From NCBI GenBank assembly GCA_022571175.1, contig JACZYI010000109.1, forward strand, positions 1 through 6,725: a DNA stretch of 6,725 nucleotides. The letters are read 5' to 3'. A program made the translations under genes and the position numbers. This DNA comes from Pseudomonadota bacterium (GTDB lineage: Bacteria; Pseudomonadota; Alphaproteobacteria; Sphingomonadales; SMXR01). The notes beneath the pieces were generated by a model. The model made no database searches. It saw only the letters and a program-made list of their open reading frames with translations, and was not told where the DNA came from. Positions 1 to 6,534 of the stretch are shown here, piece after piece; position 1 is the stretch's first letter; the number at the start of each line of letters is the position of its first letter.

Positions 1-1
1 G

Positions 2-286
2 TTGCGGGTGCAGCCCAGTTATCCCACCAACCTGCAGGGGTCCGGCCTCGGTGCCTGGGTTGAGGTGGAGTTTGATATTGATGAGCGGGGACGGGTGATA
101 AATGCGAAGGTGGTGCAGTCCAGTGGCGGGAGATCGTTCGAAAAAGCAGCGCTTCGTGCCATAGGCCAATGGCTGTATCGGCCTTTGGTTATTGATGGCA
201 TCGCCTATGAGCAAACCGAGATGCTCGAATCCTTCCGCTTTCAGGATCGGCGAGTGAGGGGCACGGCCTCTCGCATTGAAAGATAA
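2..286 (+). CDS. TonB-family energy transducer, C-terminal domain (5' partial)
   Basis: The reading frame is open from the left edge, so this is the end of a longer gene; the TTG at position 2 is only the first full codon, not a credible start. The 94 visible residues match the TonB C-terminal domain. A 'QPSYP' entry is followed by a V-E-V-E-F-D-I-D strand, then G-R-V-I-N-A-K-V-V-Q-S-S-G, 'FEKAALRAI' and W-x-Y-R-P. In TonB proteins this periplasmic domain contacts the TonB box of outer-membrane receptors and passes on proton-motive force from ExbB/ExbD. The N-terminal membrane anchor and proline-rich linker would lie outside the window. A tail of about 30 residues after the W-x-Y-R-P motif closes the domain. 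Standalone periplasmic proteins with only this domain also exist, so the role in iron or other uptake cannot be fixed. The next gene starts about 175 nt downstream, and the operator at 303 suggests a separate transcription unit. Confidence 0.85.
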   Translation: MRVQPSYPTNLQGSGLGAWVEVEFDIDERGRVINAKVVQSSGGRSFEKAALRAIGQWLYRPLVIDGIAYEQTEMLESFRFQDRRVRGTASRIER

Positions 287-302
287 ACTTAACCCGGCTT
301 GC

Positions 303-323
303 TTTACGTTAACGTAAACGTTA
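303..323. promoter_or_regulatory. Palindromic operator, LiuR/MerR-like
   Basis: TTTACGTTAACGTAAA (303-318) is a perfect 16-bp palindrome. It runs into a second, overlapping palindrome, TAACGT-AA-ACGTTA (310-323), so 306-323 reads as three tandem hexamers ACGTTA/ACGTAA/ACGTTA. The shape resembles sites of LiuR-type MerR regulators of branched-chain amino-acid and fatty-acid catabolism in proteobacteria, from memory of that family's motif. The position fits: it lies between the TonB-family gene and an MBL hydrolase–acyl-CoA ligase pair. Regulator identity is inference; the palindrome itself is directly visible. Confidence 0.6.
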
Positions 324-337
324 GCTTTTCGAAACGA

Positions 338-365
338 TTGGCTGATAGGGTCCGTGCATTATCAT
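338..365 (+). promoter_or_regulatory. Possible sigma70-type promoter for the MBL–fadD unit
   Basis: TTGGCT (338-343) and TATCAT (360-365) are separated by 16 nt and match the -35 and -10 consensus at 4/6 and 5/6 positions. The pair begins 14 nt after the palindromic operator and would give a leader of about 90 nt before the ATG at 461. MerR regulators usually bind inside the promoter spacer, and here the operator would lie upstream of -35, so either this promoter or the MerR assignment may be wrong. Confidence 0.3.
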
Positions 366-449
366 TCCGCGTATTCAGAGAAGGGAAAGAGGAGCCCGTG
401 ACGGTTTCAAACACTGATATAGTGTCAGATCACCGCTTACCGCCAAACC

Positions 450-454
450 GGGAG
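450..454 (+). promoter_or_regulatory. Ribosome binding site setting the MBL start at 461
   Basis: GGGAG lies 6 nt before the ATG at 461, an ideal spacing. The reading frame is open further upstream, to a TTG at 299, but that extension runs through the palindromic operator and does not look like protein. A second candidate is GTG at 398, preceded by AGGAG (390-394) at only 3 nt. The 461 start agrees with the family, where the conserved region begins within about 15 residues of the N-terminus. Confidence 0.65.
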
Positions 455-460
455 TCTGAC

Positions 461-1528
461 ATGGACTATCCGTTTGGCGAACCGCCCGAATCGGGCGGTG
501 TGGTTGAGATCGCGCCGGATATTATATGGACGCGAATGCCACTGCCTTTTTCGCTGAAGCATATCAATCTTTATATGCTGCGGGATGGTGAGGGCTGGGC
601 CGTGCTGGACACGGGTCTCTCCACCAGCATGGTCCGGGATATCTGGACAGAGTTCCGGGCCAATGGTCTTTCTGGTCTGCCAATCACAAAAATTATCGTC
701 ACCCACTACCACCCGGATCATTTTGGTCTGGCCGGCTGGTTGCATCAAGATACGGGTGCGCCTCTCTATATGAGCCACGGGGAATATTTTGCAGGCCGTA
801 TGCTGTCATTGGGTGCCCAAAAGGACGTACCGGAGACGGTCCTTTCTTTTTACCGAGCCGCCGGCTTTCCGGATATTGCGATCGAAGCCATGAAGGAGCA
901 TGGATATGCTAATTTTTCGAAAGTGGTGTCTCCGGTTCCTGAGTCTTTCCACAGATTGAGAGAGGGCGACAGTCTGGCGGTGGGTGCCCGCCATTGGCAG
1001 ATCGTTATGGGAAACGGTCATTCACCGGAGCACGCCTGCCTCTATGACGCTGAGGCGAAAATACTCATTTCAGGCGATCAGTTGCTGCCGCGCATCACCT
1101 CAAATATTTCGGTCTACCCCACCGAGCCCGAGGCGAACCCTTTGCAGGATTGGCTGGATTCATTGGCAAAACTTATGACCTTGCCGGAAGATTGTCTGGT
1201 TTTGCCAGCCCATAATGAACCTTTTTATGGTTTAAGACAAAGAGCAGACCAGATTGCCAGAGGTCATCTAAGGAGCCTGCAGAGGCTGTCTTCCTCTTGC
1301 GAGGAACCCAAATCGGCGGTGGAATCCTTTCCATTTCTGTTCAAACGCAAACTGGAAGGATTTGATTTTATTCTGGCGGCGGGGGAGGCTCTCGCGCATC
1401 ACCATTTTCTGGTGAATGTGGGCGTGGCAGAGCGCACAACAAGCGGGGGAGTTAACCGTTTCAGAACCATAGCTCCATTTGATCCGGCAACTGTCTGGCC
1501 GACCTCAGACGATGGAAATAAAAGATGA
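461..1528 (+). CDS. MBL-fold metallo-hydrolase
   Basis: This 355-residue protein has the metallo-beta-lactamase fold. It shows the signature H82-x-H84-x-D86-H87 (THYHPDHFG), a third-site histidine H187 (GNGHSPEH), the bridging aspartate D206 (SGDQLL) and the final histidine H251 (PAHNEPF), so the dinuclear metal site, usually zinc, appears intact. The C-terminal 100 residues or so form a mostly helical extension ending near 'AHHHFLVN', as in LACTB2-like and related hydrolases. No signal peptide is visible, so it is probably cytoplasmic. The fold covers thioester hydrolases, lactonases, nucleases and others, and the substrate cannot be read from the motifs. Coupling to an acyl-CoA ligase 10 nt downstream suggests an acyl-thioester or related substrate, which is inference. 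The start at 461 is preferred; starting at GTG 398 would add 21 residues. The gene is probably controlled by the palindrome at 303. Confidence 0.88.
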   Translation: MDYPFGEPPESGGVVEIAPDIIWTRMPLPFSLKHINLYMLRDGEGWAVLDTGLSTSMVRDIWTEFRANGLSGLPITKIIVTHYHPDHFGLAGWLHQDTGAPLYMSHGEYFAGRMLSLGAQKDVPETVLSFYRAAGFPDIAIEAMKEHGYANFSKVVSPVPESFHRLREGDSLAVGARHWQIVMGNGHSPEHACLYDAEAKILISGDQLLPRITSNISVYPTEPEANPLQDWLDSLAKLMTLPEDCLVLPAHNEPFYGLRQRADQIARGHLRSLQRLSSSCEEPKSAVESFPFLFKRKLEGFDFILAAGEALAHHHFLVNVGVAERTTSGGVNRFRTIAPFDPATVWPTSDDGNKR

Positions 1529-1531
1529 AGG
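1527..1531 (+). promoter_or_regulatory. Ribosome binding site setting the fadD start at 1539
   Basis: GAAGG lies 7 nt before the ATG at 1539 and overlaps the TGA stop of the MBL gene, which supports translational coupling. Upstream in-frame candidates (TTG 1479, ATG 1512) overlap the end of the MBL gene and have weaker spacing. The 1539 start gives M-T-E-R-P-W-L-K-N-Y-P, a typical FadD N-terminus. Confidence 0.7.
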
Positions 1532-1538
1532 CTTCACC

Positions 1539-3230
1539 ATGACCGAGCGACCGTGGTTAAAAAATTATCCTGCAGGAATTGTCTGGGATCAGACATTCTC
1601 GCCCTATCCGGTCTATCAATGTCTGGATGATTCTGTGCGCGATCATCCTGATGCTCCTCATATGGATTTCTTCGGCCGAATTTTCACATATTGCGAGACC
1701 GCGAGCCTGGTGGCACGAGCAGCCAAGGGGTTGCAGGATTTAGGGGTGGGACCCGGCACTAAAGTCTGTCTCTTTATGACCAATTGTCCACAGTATGTGA
1801 TAAGTTTTTTTGCCATTCTCAAAGTCGGCGGTACGGTTGTGAATTTAAGCCCGCTTTATTCTGAGGGCGAGCTTCTCCACCAAATCGAGGACAGCGAATC
1901 AGATTTCCTCCTGACCCAGAATTACAAATTACTGATCCATAAAATCCGTAATGTGGTTGCCAAGAGCCGCATAAAAACCGTTATTGTCAGCCGCGATCAG
2001 GACTACGTCCCCTTTTGGCAAAAACTCAAATACAAAATTTTTCTGAGGAACATTCTGAGCAATGTGACCGGGGACGATACTTGGATGACTTTTGAGACCT
2101 TGCTGAATAACGAAGGCAACTACAAGCCTGTCACCATTGACCCTGAGCAGGATATTGCGGTGTTGCAATATACCGGTGGCACCACCGGCCTTCCCAAGGG
2201 AGCCATGCTCACCCATGCCAATATCTCGATAAATGTTCAACAGGCGCTCGCCTGGGACACCACCAGCACCCATGGAACAGGAAAAACTCTCACCATTCTG
2301 CCCCTTTTCCATGCCTATGCCATGACTGTCATTCTGTGTGGTACCACCGCCATGGGGGGTGAAATGGTTTTATTACCTCGTTTTGATGCGGGCGAAGTCA
2401 TCAAAATTATCCAGCAGAAAAAAATCACCATGATTCCGGCGGTGCCAACCATGTTCACCGCTCTGTTGCATCAGGCTGAGACCGATAAAATTGATTTGAG
2501 CAGTGTCACAAGTGTTGTCTCTGGCGGCGCACCCTTGCCAGAAAAACTGAAATCAACCTTTGATCAGCTTTTGTCTTCCGGGGGTATCCGGGAAGGTTAT
2601 GGTCTGACCGAAACCTCGCCTGTGGCTCTCGGAAACCCGGTAACGGGATCTCAGAAAATCAATTCGGTGGGTTTGCCGATGCCGGCAACGGATGTGATCT
2701 TCACTGATCCGGATGATCCATCAAAGATATTGCCTTATGGCGAGACCGGTGAAATTTGCATCAAGGGGCCCCAGGTCATGAAGGGCTACTGGAAACGACC
2801 GGAAGCCACCGCCGAGGTGCTGATAGACGGACGCCTCAGAACGGGCGATGTGGGATATATGGACGATGAGGGCTATCTCTTTATTGTCGATCGGATAAAG
2901 GATCTGATCCTGGTGTCAGGATTTAACGTCTATCCACGCACGGTGGAAGAGGCACTTTACCGGCATCCGGCGGTAAAAGAAGTGACGGTTATAGGCATTC
3001 CGGATGACTATCATGGGGAGGTACCCAAAGCCTTTATTGTGCTCAAACAGGGTCAACAGGCTTTGGGCAAAGATAAAATACTGAATTTCTTGAAGGATCG
3101 TCTGGGAAGCCATGAAATGCCCAAAGAGATAGAGTTTCGGGATAATCTGCCCAAGACCGTTATTGGCAAGCTATCCAAAAAAGAGCTGGTGGCTGAGGAA
3201 AAAGCCAAACGAGACGTATCTCGGGCCTAG
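1539..3230 (+). CDS. fadD: Long-chain-fatty-acid–CoA ligase (FadD type)
   Basis: This 563-residue enzyme belongs to the ANL adenylate-forming superfamily and matches FadD in length (E. coli FadD is about 561). It activates a fatty acid with ATP to an acyl-adenylate and then transfers the acyl group to coenzyme A, the entry step for beta-oxidation and acyl-CoA use. Visible motifs are the phosphate loop YTGGTTGLPKG (211-221), the YGLTETSP motif (354-361), the adenine and ribose contacts around GYWKRPEAT (416-424), RTGDVGYMDDEGYLF (434-448), the hinge region DRIKDLI (451-457), and the A10 motif PKTVIGK with the catalytic lysine at about K544. All appear intact. FadD is usually a peripheral inner-membrane protein. 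Chain-length preference cannot be read; the related dicarboxylate or medium-chain ligases are the main alternatives. It lies 10 nt after the MBL hydrolase and probably shares its promoter. No strong terminator follows. Confidence 0.92.
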   Translation: MTERPWLKNYPAGIVWDQTFSPYPVYQCLDDSVRDHPDAPHMDFFGRIFTYCETASLVARAAKGLQDLGVGPGTKVCLFMTNCPQYVISFFAILKVGGTVVNLSPLYSEGELLHQIEDSESDFLLTQNYKLLIHKIRNVVAKSRIKTVIVSRDQDYVPFWQKLKYKIFLRNILSNVTGDDTWMTFETLLNNEGNYKPVTIDPEQDIAVLQYTGGTTGLPKGAMLTHANISINVQQALAWDTTSTHGTGKTLTILPLFHAYAMTVILCGTTAMGGEMVLLPRFDAGEVIKIIQQKKITMIPAVPTMFTALLHQAETDKIDLSSVTSVVSGGAPLPEKLKSTFDQLLSSGGIREGYGLTETSPVALGNPVTGSQKINSVGLPMPATDVIFTDPDDPSKILPYGETGEICIKGPQVMKGYWKRPEATAEVLIDGRLRTGDVGYMDDEGYLFIVDRIKDLILVSGFNVYPRTVEEALYRHPAVKEVTVIGIPDDYHGEVPKAFIVLKQGQQALGKDKILNFLKDRLGSHEMPKEIEFRDNLPKTVIGKLSKKELVAEEKAKRDVSRA

Positions 3231-3269
3231 CCAGCGATTGTTTTTGCATTTGCCGAGTCTGCAATTATT

Positions 3270-3298
3270 ATTACATTTGATTGACGAAAAGCGATAAT
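3270..3298 (+). promoter_or_regulatory. Probable sigma70-type promoter for xseB–ispA–tlyA–methyltransferase
   Basis: ATTACA (3270-3275) and GATAAT (3293-3298), 17 nt apart, match the -35 and -10 consensus at 4/6 and 5/6. They lie in the AT-rich 103-nt gap after fadD and would start RNA around 3305, giving a leader of about 28 nt that contains the GGGGGG ribosome binding site (3323-3328). A TTGACG at 3281 is a better -35 word but has no -10 at suitable spacing. Confidence 0.4.
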
Positions 3299-3333
3299 AT
3301 GTCTCCATCATATTTGAGCCTTGGGGGGCAAAA

Positions 3334-3594
3334 ATGGCGAGCAAAAGTGACAAAATTCCAGAGAAGATAAAGGCCTTGAGCTTTGAGGATGCGCTGGCTG
3401 CGCTTGAAGACATCGTGCAAAAGCTGGAGGCTGGGGAGGTTGGCCTGGAAGAGTCTATCGAAATATATACTCGGGGCACCCAATTGAAGCGACACTGCCG
3501 GGAAAAACTGAAAACCGCCGAGGCAAGAATCGAAAAAATTCGACTGGCCGAAGACGGAAGTGTCGAGGGCGTGGAGCCCTTTGACGGCCAATAG
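3334..3594 (+). CDS. xseB: Exodeoxyribonuclease VII small subunit
   Basis: The 86-residue product is XseB, the small helical subunit that binds in several copies to the XseA catalytic subunit. Exonuclease VII degrades single-stranded DNA from both ends and acts in mismatch repair and damage processing. The diagnostic stretch is visible: SFEDALAALEDIVQKLE (16-32), then the G-E-V-G-L-E-E-S-I turn (34-42), Y-x-R-G-x-Q-L (45-51) and a charged helix ending in A-E-x-R-I-E-K-I. Two helices forming a hairpin account for most of the protein, and there is no catalytic site, as expected. Length is normal for the family. A strong GGGGGG ribosome binding site lies 5 nt before the ATG. It is the first gene of a compact four-gene unit, 12 nt before ispA. 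The large-subunit gene xseA is not in the window, as is common. Confidence 0.96.
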   Translation: MASKSDKIPEKIKALSFEDALAALEDIVQKLEAGEVGLEESIEIYTRGTQLKRHCREKLKTAEARIEKIRLAEDGSVEGVEPFDGQ

Positions 3595-3596
3595 GC

Positions 3597-3601
3597 AGGG
3601 G
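3597..3601 (+). promoter_or_regulatory. Ribosome binding site setting the ispA start at 3607
   Basis: AGGGG lies 5 nt before the ATG at 3607. The in-frame GTG at 3601 overlaps this element and would leave almost no spacing, so the ATG two codons later is the better start. Confidence 0.6.
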
Positions 3602-3606
3602 TGCGC

Positions 3607-4503
3607 ATGTCCAGCAAGGATCACCTGAAAGAGGCTATGGTCGACATATCGACGGATGTGGAGAAGCTGCTTAACCGGCTGATTCCGGACGTTAGCGGCG
3701 ATGAAAAGCAATTATTTGACGCCATGCGCTATGTGGTTTTTGCCGGGGGAAAGAGGCTGCGCCCGTTCTTGGTTGTGGCCTCCTCCGAGATGTTTGGGGT
3801 GGACCGTTCAGTGGCGATGAGAACGGCTGCAGCCATTGAGTGCGTTCATTCTTATTCACTGGTACATGATGATTTGCCCGCCATGGATGACGACGAGTTG
3901 CGACGGGGAAAACTCACGGCCCATCTGGAATTTGACGAGGCCACAGCCATACTTGCTGGCGATGGCCTGCAAACCCTGGCCTTTGAGATTCTGGCCGACG
4001 AGGCGAGCCATCCGGATCCTAGAGTGCGCCTCGAACTTATACGCACCCTGGCGCAAGCATCGGGTGTTCACGGCATGGTTGGCGGTCAAATGATTGATCT
4101 GGTTGCCGAGAACAAGACCCTCGATTTATCTGGTATTACACGTTTGCAACAAATGAAAACGGGTGCACTCATTTGTTATTCGGCTGAAGCCGGCGCGATT
4201 CTGGGCAAGGCCGACCGGCATCGCCGCCATCTCCTTTATGGCTATGCCAAGGATTTGGGTCTGGCTTTTCAAATCGCAGATGATTTACTCGACCATGAAG
4301 GGGACGCCACGGCCATGGGAAAGGCTACCGGTAAGGATACCGAGCGCGGCAAAGCGACTTTTGTCGCCCATCTCGGGCCTGAGCGCGCCCGGCAGCAGGC
4401 CCGTATTCTGGCGGATCAGGCGATTGAGCATTTACAGGAATTTGGGGAAAAAGCGGCTCTTCTGAATAGCCTTGCTCATTATGTGATTGATCGTCAAAAC
4501 TGA
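3607..4503 (+). CDS. ispA: Farnesyl diphosphate synthase (polyprenyl synthetase family)
   Basis: This 298-residue enzyme condenses isopentenyl diphosphate with dimethylallyl and geranyl diphosphate, supplying C15 units for quinone side chains, undecaprenyl carriers and hopanoids. Motifs seen are GGKRLRP (47-53) for isopentenyl diphosphate binding; the first aspartate-rich motif D88-D89-x4-D94 (DDLPAMDDD) followed by RRGKLTAH; K184-T185 (QQMKTG); and the second aspartate-rich motif D225-D226-x2-D229 (FQIADDLLD). The first motif has the two-residue insertion of bacterial farnesyl diphosphate synthases and a tyrosine (Y83) five residues before it, which favours a C15 product; geranylgeranyl diphosphate synthase is the main alternative. 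Length matches E. coli IspA (299). No signal peptide or membrane segment is visible. It is 12 nt after xseB, as in many proteobacteria, and 5 nt before tlyA. The isoprenoid gene dxs, often next in this order, is not present. Confidence 0.94.
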   Translation: MSSKDHLKEAMVDISTDVEKLLNRLIPDVSGDEKQLFDAMRYVVFAGGKRLRPFLVVASSEMFGVDRSVAMRTAAAIECVHSYSLVHDDLPAMDDDELRRGKLTAHLEFDEATAILAGDGLQTLAFEILADEASHPDPRVRLELIRTLAQASGVHGMVGGQMIDLVAENKTLDLSGITRLQQMKTGALICYSAEAGAILGKADRHRRHLLYGYAKDLGLAFQIADDLLDHEGDATAMGKATGKDTERGKATFVAHLGPERARQQARILADQAIEHLQEFGEKAALLNSLAHYVIDRQN

Positions 4504-4508
4504 GGCTC

Positions 4509-5255
4509 ATGAGCCCGCAAGGAAAAATTCGAGCAGATTTGGCACTCACCGAACGTGGTCTTGCTCCCTCCAGGACGCGGGCGCAGGCGCTGATCCTTGC
4601 TGGCAAGGTCTTTTCCGGCGAACAACGAATCCACAAGGCTGGCCAGCTTATATCACCCGAGCAACCGCTTGAGGTGAGAGGTCCGGATCACCCCTGGGTC
4701 TCCAGAGGCGGAGTGAAGCTCACACACGGCCTGGATCATTTTAAGATTTTACCAAAAGGCATGACGGCGCTGGATATTGGGGCATCAACCGGCGGATTTA
4801 CCGATGTTCTGCTGACGGGCGGTGCCAAAAAAGTTTATGCGGTTGATGTTGGTCGGGGGCAGTTGGACTGGAAACTTCGAAATGATGAGCGGGTCGTGGT
4901 GCTGGAAAAGACCAACGCTCGTTATCTCACAAAGGACAAAATACCAGACCCGCTGAACCTGATTACCTGTGATGCCAGTTTCATATCCTTAAAAACCATC
5001 CTGCCTGCATCCCTCGAACTGGTCTCTCCCGGCGCGTGGCTGGTGGCGCTCATCAAGCCACAATTTGAAGCTGGCAAGGATAAAGTCGGGAAAAAGGGTG
5101 TGGTCAGAGATTCTAAAACCCGGGCGGAAGTTTGCGAGGACATCTCGCAATGGATGGCATCCCGGTCTGGTTGGACAGTGCTTGGGATGGTGGAAAGCCC
5201 CATAACAGGCCCTGAGGGGAATGTGGAATATCTGATGGGAGCCCTTTATGGGTGA
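4509..5255 (+). CDS. tlyA: TlyA family rRNA (cytidine-2'-O)-methyltransferase
   Basis: This 248-residue protein has the two-domain TlyA layout: an N-terminal S4 RNA-binding domain (about 6-66, with ALTERGLAPSRTRAQALILAG) and a C-terminal FtsJ/RrmJ-like methyltransferase domain. The AdoMet site is LDIGASTGGFTDVLL (88-102), with the acidic motif VDVGRGQL at 112-119. Residues at the catalytic K-D-K-E positions are all in place: K70 (RGGVKL), D155 (TCDASF), K183 (LIKPQFE) and E240 (NVEYL). Characterised TlyA proteins 2'-O-methylate cytidines of 16S and/or 23S rRNA; which target applies here cannot be told, though the short N-terminus resembles the type acting on 23S rRNA. Older annotation as hemolysin is misleading. 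The gene begins 5 nt after ispA with a close GAGG (4502-4505), so coupled translation is likely. Its end overlaps the next methyltransferase by 8 nt. Confidence 0.94.
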   Translation: MSPQGKIRADLALTERGLAPSRTRAQALILAGKVFSGEQRIHKAGQLISPEQPLEVRGPDHPWVSRGGVKLTHGLDHFKILPKGMTALDIGASTGGFTDVLLTGGAKKVYAVDVGRGQLDWKLRNDERVVVLEKTNARYLTKDKIPDPLNLITCDASFISLKTILPASLELVSPGAWLVALIKPQFEAGKDKVGKKGVVRDSKTRAEVCEDISQWMASRSGWTVLGMVESPITGPEGNVEYLMGALYG

Positions 5256-6534
5256 TAGCATCATTGTTGAGATTAATGAATTGGGTGCCCGCGGGGATGG
5301 CATTGCCAAAACGGAGAGGGGTGTGGTTTTTGTGCCCTTTGCAGCACCCGGAGATGTGCTTGAAGTGGCACTTGAGCCAACCGGCAGGGAAGCATTTCGC
5401 GGACAGATTATAAAAATAATCACCGAAGGCCCAACCCGGGAAACGCCTCCTTGCGAGCATTTTACAAAATGTGGTGGCTGTCAGCTTCAGCAATTAAAGG
5501 ATTCGGTCTATCGGGACTGGATCAGAAAACGCCCTTTAATGGCCCTGGCTCATCAGGGACTCCATGCGCCCGAAGTTTTAACGCCGCATTTCTCAAACGT
5601 TATGGCCCGGCGCCGGGTTGAGCTTAAGGCTCTCCGCCAGGGTAGTGATTTGCTGCTCGGTTACCATGCTGCTTCCAGCCACACTATTATTGATATGCAT
5701 TCCTGCATCATTATGGCGGAGACCCTCTTTACCTTGGTTGCACCGTTAAGAGGCCTGCTTAAATCTTTACTGAACAAGGGGCAGGGGGCTTCTGTTCAAA
5801 TGACAGAGCTTTCCATGGGGGTTGATTTGATCCTGGGATTACCAGATGAAATCACCCTTGAAGCGCGGGAAAGACTTGCTGGTTTTGCCCATGACCGTGA
5901 CTTGGCCAGACTTTCAGTAAAGGTCGGTGGCTTTCTGGAGACTATTGCAGACCTTAAAAGGCCCATGGTTTGTTTTTCCGGGGTTGATGTTTCCTTTCCT
6001 CCCGGTGCCTTTCTTCAGGCCACGCACGCCGGTGAACAGGCTTTGGTGGTAGAGGTGAAGAAAGCCGCTGATGGGTGTGCTCGCGCCCTTGATCTTTTTT
6101 CCGGCCTCGGGACTTTTACTTTCGCGCTTGCCGAAAAGAGACCTGTCCATGCGGTTGAAGGAGACATGAAATATTGCCATGCGCTTGAAGCCGCCACCAT
6201 AAAAGCGGTCCATATGAAGCCGGTGACCGTAGAGCATCGGGATATTTTCAGAAGGCCTTTGAGACCTGACGAACTGCAGAAATTTGATCTGGTGGTTTTT
6301 GATCCGCCCAGAGCGGGTGCCAGGGAGCAATGCCGCGAATTGGCCAAAAGTGATGTGCCGAGAGTTATTGCGGTATCCTGCAACGCGAACAGTTTTGCCC
6401 GTGACGCCCGCATCCTGATGGATGGCGGTTACCGCTTGCAATGGTTGCGCCCGGTGGACCAGTTTCTCTGGTCATATCATCTGGAACTGGTGGCACTGTT
6501 TGAAAAAGATCCTGTTCAGAGTCGCGGGAATTAG
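5248..6534 (+). CDS. TrmA/RlmD-family 4Fe-4S RNA (uracil-5-)methyltransferase
   Basis: The 428-residue protein belongs to the COG2265 family, which methylates carbon 5 of uridine in rRNA or tRNA (RlmD, RlmC, TrmA). Order of parts: an N-terminal TRAM-like beta-barrel (about 3-57, with IVEINELGARGDGIA); four cysteines for a 4Fe-4S cluster, C69, C75 and C78 (CEHFTKCGGC) plus C153; FLQATHAGEQAL with conserved Q257; the AdoMet motif LDLFSGLGTF (282-291 region); VFDPPRAGA (350-358); the catalytic nucleophile C378 in SCNANSFARD; and the probable general base E413 (HLELVALF). All key residues are present. The cluster cysteines favour an RlmD-like enzyme for 23S rRNA, but the exact uridine is not determinable. 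The ATG at 5248 is supported by GGGAG (5237-5241) at 6 nt, inside the end of tlyA. Pairing with TlyA gives a ribosome-modification couple. Confidence 0.92.
   Translation: MGDSIIVEINELGARGDGIAKTERGVVFVPFAAPGDVLEVALEPTGREAFRGQIIKIITEGPTRETPPCEHFTKCGGCQLQQLKDSVYRDWIRKRPLMALAHQGLHAPEVLTPHFSNVMARRRVELKALRQGSDLLLGYHAASSHTIIDMHSCIIMAETLFTLVAPLRGLLKSLLNKGQGASVQMTELSMGVDLILGLPDEITLEARERLAGFAHDRDLARLSVKVGGFLETIADLKRPMVCFSGVDVSFPPGAFLQATHAGEQALVVEVKKAADGCARALDLFSGLGTFTFALAEKRPVHAVEGDMKYCHALEAATIKAVHMKPVTVEHRDIFRRPLRPDELQKFDLVVFDPPRAGAREQCRELAKSDVPRVIAVSCNANSFARDARILMDGGYRLQWLRPVDQFLWSYHLELVALFEKDPVQSRGN

Noticed and set aside
3210..3245. Possible terminator after fadD: stem CGAGA-CGTA-TCTCG (3210-3223) and a later T run
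   Set aside because: The 5-bp stem lies within the coding end, and the T run begins about 16 nt after it, so it is not a standard intrinsic terminator.
3281..3300. TTGACG followed closely by GATAAT as a promoter pair
   Set aside because: Only 6 nt separate the two words, far too short for sigma70; the -10 word pairs better with ATTACA at 3270.
3171..3711. Two long overlapping open frames on the - strand (148 and 146 codons)
   Set aside because: Both are antisense to the fadD end, xseB and the ispA start, which have clear family motifs. They are shadows of those genes.
4509..5255. Hemolysin annotation for tlyA
   Set aside because: The S4 plus FtsJ-like domains and the K-D-K-E residues identify an rRNA 2'-O-methyltransferase; the hemolysin name is historical.
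5914..6441. 175-codon open frame on the - strand
   Set aside because: It lies wholly inside the methyltransferase gene, whose SAM-binding and catalytic motifs are unmistakable, and its translation resembles no family I recognise.
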